Shown: positions 5,362-8,875 of the stretch, piece after piece | Position numbering within the stretch: position 1 is the stretch's first letter | Layout of the letters: every line of letters starts with the position of its first letter | DNA from: Candidatus Muproteobacteria bacterium RIFCSPHIGHO2_01_FULL_65_16 | GTDB taxonomy: Bacteria; Pseudomonadota; Gammaproteobacteria; Acidiferrobacterales; Sulfurifustaceae | Length of the DNA stretch: 8,875 nucleotides | Direction of reading: 5' to 3' | NCBI GenBank assembly: GCA_001785175.1 | Contig: MFSY01000079.1 | Span: forward strand, 1 to 8,875 | Translations under genes and position numbers: made by a program | The notes under the pieces: generated by a model | Told to the model about the DNA's origin: nothing | The model's input: only the letters and a program-made list of their open reading frames with translations | Database searches by the model: none

Positions 5362-6801
5362 ATGACCGAGCGCTATAACGTAGTGGTCATCGGCGCCGGA
5401 CCGGCGGGCTACACGGCCGCGATCCGCGCCGCCCAGCTCGGGCTGAAAACCGCCTGCGTGGACGACTGGCGCAACGCCGGACGCGAGCCCGTGCCAGGCG
5501 GCACCTGCCTGAACGCCGGCTGCATCCCGTCGAAGACGCTCCTGGAATCATCCGAGCTCTACGCCCACGCCCGGGAGCGCGCCGCCGCCCGGGGCGTGCA
5601 GCTCGCCGCCCCGGTGCTCGATCTCGCCGCCATGATGGCGCACAAGGACAAGGTAGTGGGGGAGCTCGCGCGCGGGATCGCGGCGTTGTTCAAGGCCAAC
5701 GGCGTCGCGTGGCTGCCCGGGCGCGGGCGGCTGCTGCGCGCGCGGCAGGTCGAGGTCGCGGGCCACGACGGCGCGGTTACGGCGCTCGCGGCGGACAACG
5801 TCATTCTCGCGTGCGGTTCGGCGCCCGTGGAGCTCAAGGACGCGCCGCTCACCGGCGATCTCATCGTGGATTCGGCCGGCGCGCTCGCGTTCGCCGCTGT
5901 GCCGCGGCGGCTCGGCGTCATCGGCGCCGGCGTCATCGGGCTCGAGCTCGGCAGCGTGTGGCGGCGGCTCGGGAGCGAGGTGGTGCTGCTCGAGGCGCAG
6001 GAGCAGTTCCTCACCATGGCCGACGAGCAGGTCGCCGGGGAGGCGCTCCGGCAGTTCGCCGCCCAGGGGCTCGACATCCGTCTGGGCGCGCGCGTGCTCG
6101 GGTGCGAGGCCGACGCGGCCTCCGTCACCGTGCGCTACCAGGACCGGACCGGCGCGCACACGGAGCGCTTCGATCGGCTCGTCGTGGCGGTGGGGCGGCG
6201 GCCGGCGACCCAGGGGCTCGCGGCCGAGGAGGCCGGGCTGCTGCTCGACGAGTGGGGCCTGATCCACGTGGACGAGCAGTGCCGCACCAATCTCCCCGGC
6301 GTCTACGCCGTGGGCGACGCCGTGCGCGGGCCGATGCTCGCGCACAAGGGCATGGCCGAGGGCGCGATGGCGGCCGAGCTCTGCGCCGGGCGCGCGGCCC
6401 GGGTGAATTACGCCGCGATTCCGGCGGTGATCTACACCCGGCCCGAGATCGCCTGGGTCGGCAAGACCGGGCAGGAACTCAAGCGCGCGGGCGTGGATCA
6501 CCGCGCCGGCGTCTTCCCCTTCGCCGCGAGCGGCCGCGCCCGCGTCGCGGACGCGGCCGCGGGCTTCGTCAAGGTCCTCGCCGACGCCGCCACCGACCGC
6601 GTGCTCGGCGTGCACATGATCGGGCCGCAGTGTTCAGAGCTGATCGCGTCGGCGGCGCTGGCCATGGAGTTCGGCGCCGCCGGCGCGGACCTCGCGCTCA
6701 CGATGTTCCCCCACCCGACGCTGTCCGAGGCGCTGTCCGAGGCGGCGCTGGCGCTGGAGGGGCGCGCCATCCACGCGGCGCCGGCAAAGCGCAAGCCCTA
6801 A
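5362..6801 (+). CDS. lpdA: Dihydrolipoyl dehydrogenase, E3 of OGDH
   Basis: This FAD- and NAD-dependent enzyme reoxidises dihydrolipoamide on SucB. It has 479 residues, normal for the family. The FAD dinucleotide fold starts at once (VVIGAGPAG, G11-x-G13-x-x-G16). The redox pair is C49 and C54 in GGTCLNAGCIPSK. A short insertion before it (about residues 35-45) is typical of OGDH-type E3, such as that of Azotobacter. The NAD fold is GVIGAGVIGLELG (185-197). A second FAD contact is GVYAVGDAVRG (313-323). The dimerisation domain ends with the catalytic pair H451 and E456 in HPTLSE. Residue 450, just before the catalytic His, is Pro where relatives I recall have Ala. The start is fixed by homology, since the fold begins at residue 5, yet it has no Shine-Dalgarno and abuts a repeat ending in seven T residues. 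It is the last gene of the OGDH operon and is convergent with the GGDEF-EAL gene. Confidence 0.97.
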   Translation: MTERYNVVVIGAGPAGYTAAIRAAQLGLKTACVDDWRNAGREPVPGGTCLNAGCIPSKTLLESSELYAHARERAAARGVQLAAPVLDLAAMMAHKDKVVGELARGIAALFKANGVAWLPGRGRLLRARQVEVAGHDGAVTALAADNVILACGSAPVELKDAPLTGDLIVDSAGALAFAAVPRRLGVIGAGVIGLELGSVWRRLGSEVVLLEAQEQFLTMADEQVAGEALRQFAAQGLDIRLGARVLGCEADAASVTVRYQDRTGAHTERFDRLVVAVGRRPATQGLAAEEAGLLLDEWGLIHVDEQCRTNLPGVYAVGDAVRGPMLAHKGMAEGAMAAELCAGRAARVNYAAIPAVIYTRPEIAWVGKTGQELKRAGVDHRAGVFPFAASGRARVADAAAGFVKVLADAATDRVLGVHMIGPQCSELIASAALAMEFGAAGADLALTMFPHPTLSEALSEAALALEGRAIHAAPAKRKP

Positions 6802-6830
6802 GAGCCTCTAACAGAATGAATACGATTTTG

Positions 6831-6935
6831 AACCGCCAAGGCGCCGAGCCTGCCCCGGCAGGCTGTAAGCCGGGGGTCGCCAAGAAAGACTATTTTAGAG
6901 GTAAAAAATTTGGCGTTCTTGACGTCTTGGCGGTT
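6831..6935. repeat. Inverted-repeat element downstream of lpdA
   Basis: Perfect 10-bp ends AACCGCCAAG (6831-6840) and CTTGGCGGTT (6926-6935) bound a 105-bp non-coding element. The match extends to 13 of 15 when the next bases are included. CGCCAAGA-like units recur inside. A compact G/C hairpin has arms at 6848-6854 (GCCTGCC) and 6857-6863 (GGCAGGC). The right end is followed by AATCC and six T residues (6941-6946). The element sits between the convergent lpdA and GGDEF-EAL genes, where terminators for both are expected. The outer stem plus T-run could serve lpdA, but the long loop makes this uncertain. Confidence 0.65.
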
Positions 6936-6966
6936 AATCCTTTTTTGCTAGAGATTCTAAGTTTTT

Positions 6967-6994
6967 AATCTGCGTAAATCTGCGTTAATCTGCG
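6967..6994. repeat. Three-copy AATCTGCG tandem repeat, 10-bp period
   Basis: AATCTGCG occurs at 6967-6974, 6977-6984 and 6987-6994, exactly one DNA turn apart, and is followed by GATAA. It ends 17 bp beyond the stop of the minus-strand GGDEF-EAL gene. Its style (an octamer with two-base A/T-rich spacers) resembles the AATCCTGT arrays at 1-87 and 5251-5361, but the core differs and no inverted partner is visible here. Function unknown. Confidence 0.6.
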
Positions 6995-7011
6995 GATAAG
7001 GCTTTTCCGTG

Positions 7012-8874
7012 TCAGTCCTCGAGCTGCTGCAGGCGTTTTCCCGAGCGCAGCAGCGCCTCGCACTCGCCGGCCGGCAGCGGCTTGCTGAAATAGTAGCCCT
7101 GGATGCCGTCGCAGCGGCGGCTGCGCAGGAACGCGAGCTGCTCCTTCGTCTCCACGCCCTCGGCGACCACCTGGATGCCGAGGCTGTGCGCCAGGGTGAT
7201 GATGGCGCTCGCGATCGCGGCGTCGTCCGGGTTGGTGGTCACGTCACGCACGAAGGTGCGGTCAATCTTGAGGACGTCAATCGGAAACAGCTTCAGGTAG
7301 CCGAGGCTGGAGTAGCCGGTGCCGAAGTCGTCAATCGAGATGTGGATGCCCATGACCTCCAGCATCCGCAGCTTGGCGATGTTTTCCTCGCCGCCGTGCA
7401 TGAGCACGCTCTCCGTGAGCTCGAGCCCGAGGGATTGCGGCCGGAGCCCGGTCTGCCGCAGCACGCGCGTGACCGCCTCGACGAAATCCTGCTGCCGGAT
7501 CTGGTGGCCGGATATGTTCACGGCCACGCGGTAGCCGGAAAGGCCGGCGTCCTCCCACGCCTTGTTCTGCGCGCACGCCGTGCGCAGCACCCATTCGCCG
7601 ATCGGAGTGATCAGGCCGATCTCTTCCGCGATGGGAATGAACTTGTCCGGCGGGATCCAGCCGCGTTCCGGATGTTTCCAGCGCACCAGCGCCTCCATGC
7701 CGACGATCCGGCCGGTGGTCATGTCCACCTGCGGCTGGTAGTGCAGCGTGAACTCCTTGCGTTCGAGCGCCACGCGCAGGCCGCTTTGCAACAGCAGGCG
7801 CTCGGTGGCCGCGGCCGACATCTCCGCGGCGTAAAACTGATAGCTGTTCTTCCCCTGTTCCTTGGCGCGGTACATGGCGATGTCGGCGTATTTCAGCAGC
7901 TCTTCCCGATCCCGGCTGTCGAGCGGGAACAGCGCGACGCCGAGACTGGCGGTGACGAAGATCTCGCGTCCGTCAACGCCGTAGGGGAGGCGGAAGTCCT
8001 CGACGATCTTCTGCGCCAGGCGGTTCGCGTCGCCCGCTTGCGCCATGTCGCTCAGGATCAGCGTGAACTCGTCGCCGCTCAGGCGCGAGACGGTGTCGCC
8101 CGGGCGCAGGCATTGGCCCAGGCGTTCGGCGACCCCCTGGAGCAGCAGATCGCCCGCCTTGTGACCGAAGCTGTCATTTATGTTCTTGAAGTTGTCCAGG
8201 TCCAGGAACATAACCGCCACGACGCGCTTGTGGCGCCCGGCGTCAATCAGCGCCTGCTTCAGGCGGTCGTTGAACAGGGCGCGGTTGGGCAGGCCGGTCA
8301 GGGAGTCGTGATGCGCGACAAAGGTCAGGTGGTCCTCGGCCGCCCTGCGCACGCCGATTTCCTCGAGCAGCTTGCGCGCGAGCGGCGCGATCTGCCAGCG
8401 CAGCAGCAGCACGCCGCCGAACGCCAGCGCCAGGAGCATCAGCAGCAGTTGCTGAAACCGGATCAGGATCGGCGCGTACAGCTCCGCGCTCGCCATGCTG
8501 ACCGTCATGCCCAGCCCCAGATCATCGATCGGACCGTAGGCCGCGACCGTCCTCCGGTTTTCACCGTCAAGGCCGTGGCCGACGCCGAGCCTGCCGTCGA
8601 GCGCGAGGTCCATGGGATGCGGTTCCCCCTTGCCGCGCCGCGGCCCCGGGCGCGCGCGGAAATTGTCGGCGCCATCGGTAAAGCACAGCACCCCTTCCTT
8701 CTGTCGCGCGCAAACTTCTGTTACGCCGGTTTTGCCTGTATCAGCGGCGGTGGTGAAAAGCTGATCTATCTCCGGCAAGGGGATGTCCACGCTCAGATTG
8801 GCGCCCCGTGGTTCCGGCGCCCCCACGGGTAGGACGACGTTCAGCACAGTTCCGTTCCGCCACAGCAGGTAAGC
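7012..8874 (-). CDS. Membrane-anchored GGDEF-EAL c-di-GMP turnover protein, 5'-truncated by window
   Basis: The protein probably makes and/or degrades cyclic di-GMP in response to a periplasmic signal. The frame is open to the window end, so the N-terminus is missing. Residues here are counted from the in-frame GTG at 8847, which is not a credible start. Residues 1-128 look like the end of a periplasmic Cache-like sensor domain (LPVGAPEP, then DDLGLGMTVSMASAELYAPI), with C46 and C55. A transmembrane helix lies at about 131-150. With no PAS or HAMP between, the GGDEF domain (about 172-340) follows, with DLDNFKNINDSFGH, signature SGDEF (257-261) and an inhibitory-site RxxD (R248-P-G-D251) five residues upstream. 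The EAL domain (about 350-605) keeps E385-A-L, NIS (444-446), TES (478-480), DDFGTGYSS (506-514), K527 and AEGVET (562-567), so phosphodiesterase residues look intact. It is convergent with lpdA. The input signal is unknown. Confidence 0.93.
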   Translation of the reverse strand, partial: AYLLWRNGTVLNVVLPVGAPEPRGANLSVDIPLPEIDQLFTTAADTGKTGVTEVCARQKEGVLCFTDGADNFRARPGPRRGKGEPHPMDLALDGRLGVGHGLDGENRRTVAAYGPIDDLGLGMTVSMASAELYAPILIRFQQLLLMLLALAFGGVLLLRWQIAPLARKLLEEIGVRRAAEDHLTFVAHHDSLTGLPNRALFNDRLKQALIDAGRHKRVVAVMFLDLDNFKNINDSFGHKAGDLLLQGVAERLGQCLRPGDTVSRLSGDEFTLILSDMAQAGDANRLAQKIVEDFRLPYGVDGREIFVTASLGVALFPLDSRDREELLKYADIAMYRAKEQGKNSYQFYAAEMSAAATERLLLQSGLRVALERKEFTLHYQPQVDMTTGRIVGMEALVRWKHPERGWIPPDKFIPIAEEIGLITPIGEWVLRTACAQNKAWEDAGLSGYRVAVNISGHQIRQQDFVEAVTRVLRQTGLRPQSLGLELTESVLMHGGEENIAKLRMLEVMGIHISIDDFGTGYSSLGYLKLFPIDVLKIDRTFVRDVTTNPDDAAIASAIITLAHSLGIQVVAEGVETKEQLAFLRSRRCDGIQGYYFSKPLPAGECEALLRSGKRLQQLED

Positions 8875-8875
8875 C

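Noticed and set aside
260..6801. A functional dsbA-sucA-sucB-lpdA gene system
   Set aside because: DsbA acts in the periplasm and OGDH in the cytoplasm. The adjacency alone does not support a shared function.
5709..6968. Plus-strand out-of-frame ORF of 419 codons inside lpdA, ending in the repeat region
   Set aside because: Arg/Ala-rich frameshift shadow of lpdA. The lpdA frame has all family motifs to its end.
7009..8832. Plus-strand open frame of 607 codons opposite the GGDEF-EAL gene
   Set aside because: It is an antisense shadow with no domain signal. The minus strand carries intact GGDEF and EAL motifs across the same span.
8845..8847. GTG at 8847 as the start of the GGDEF-EAL gene
   Set aside because: The frame stays open to the window end and encodes sensible protein upstream (YLLWRNGT), and a sensor domain with its first membrane segment is missing. 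The real start is outside the window.

Overview
The window comes from a high-GC chromosome. Its coding regions have strongly G/C-rich third positions, while the gaps between genes are AT-richer and packed with repeats. The proteins look proteobacterial, most likely Gammaproteobacteria: a DsbA-type periplasmic oxidase, a SucA/SucB/Lpd set in that order, and a membrane-anchored GGDEF-EAL protein. An environmental sulfur-oxidiser-like lineage would fit, but the genus cannot be fixed from this window.

Layout. Positions 1-259 hold no gene, only two repeat elements. dsbA (260-892, +) follows. Then comes the 2-oxoglutarate dehydrogenase complex operon on the + strand: sucA (E1, 991-3828), sucB (E2, 4047-5240) and lpdA (E3, 5362-6801). 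A 210-bp gap with two more repeat structures separates lpdA from a convergent gene (7012 to the window end, -). That gene encodes a c-di-GMP synthase/phosphodiesterase of the GGDEF-EAL type, and its N-terminus lies outside the window.

How the genes work together. SucA decarboxylates 2-oxoglutarate on ThDP and succinylates the lipoyl arm of SucB (K42 of the preferred start). SucB passes succinyl to CoA, and Lpd reoxidises dihydrolipoamide using FAD and NAD+. The Lpd has the short insertion before its redox cysteines that is seen in OGDH-dedicated E3 enzymes. dsbA and the GGDEF-EAL gene have no evident functional tie to the TCA genes.

The main unexplained signal is outside the proteins. Both junctions inside the OGDH operon are occupied by palindromic repeats: a five-hairpin element between sucA and sucB, and an iterated AATCCTGT inverted repeat between sucB and lpdA. 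A second copy of the latter lies at positions 1-87. The lpdA start codon sits at the exact edge of its repeat, directly after seven T residues and with no Shine-Dalgarno sequence. I see no new multi-gene system here. The notable point is repeat invasion of a core metabolic operon, with possible effects on E1:E2:E3 expression.
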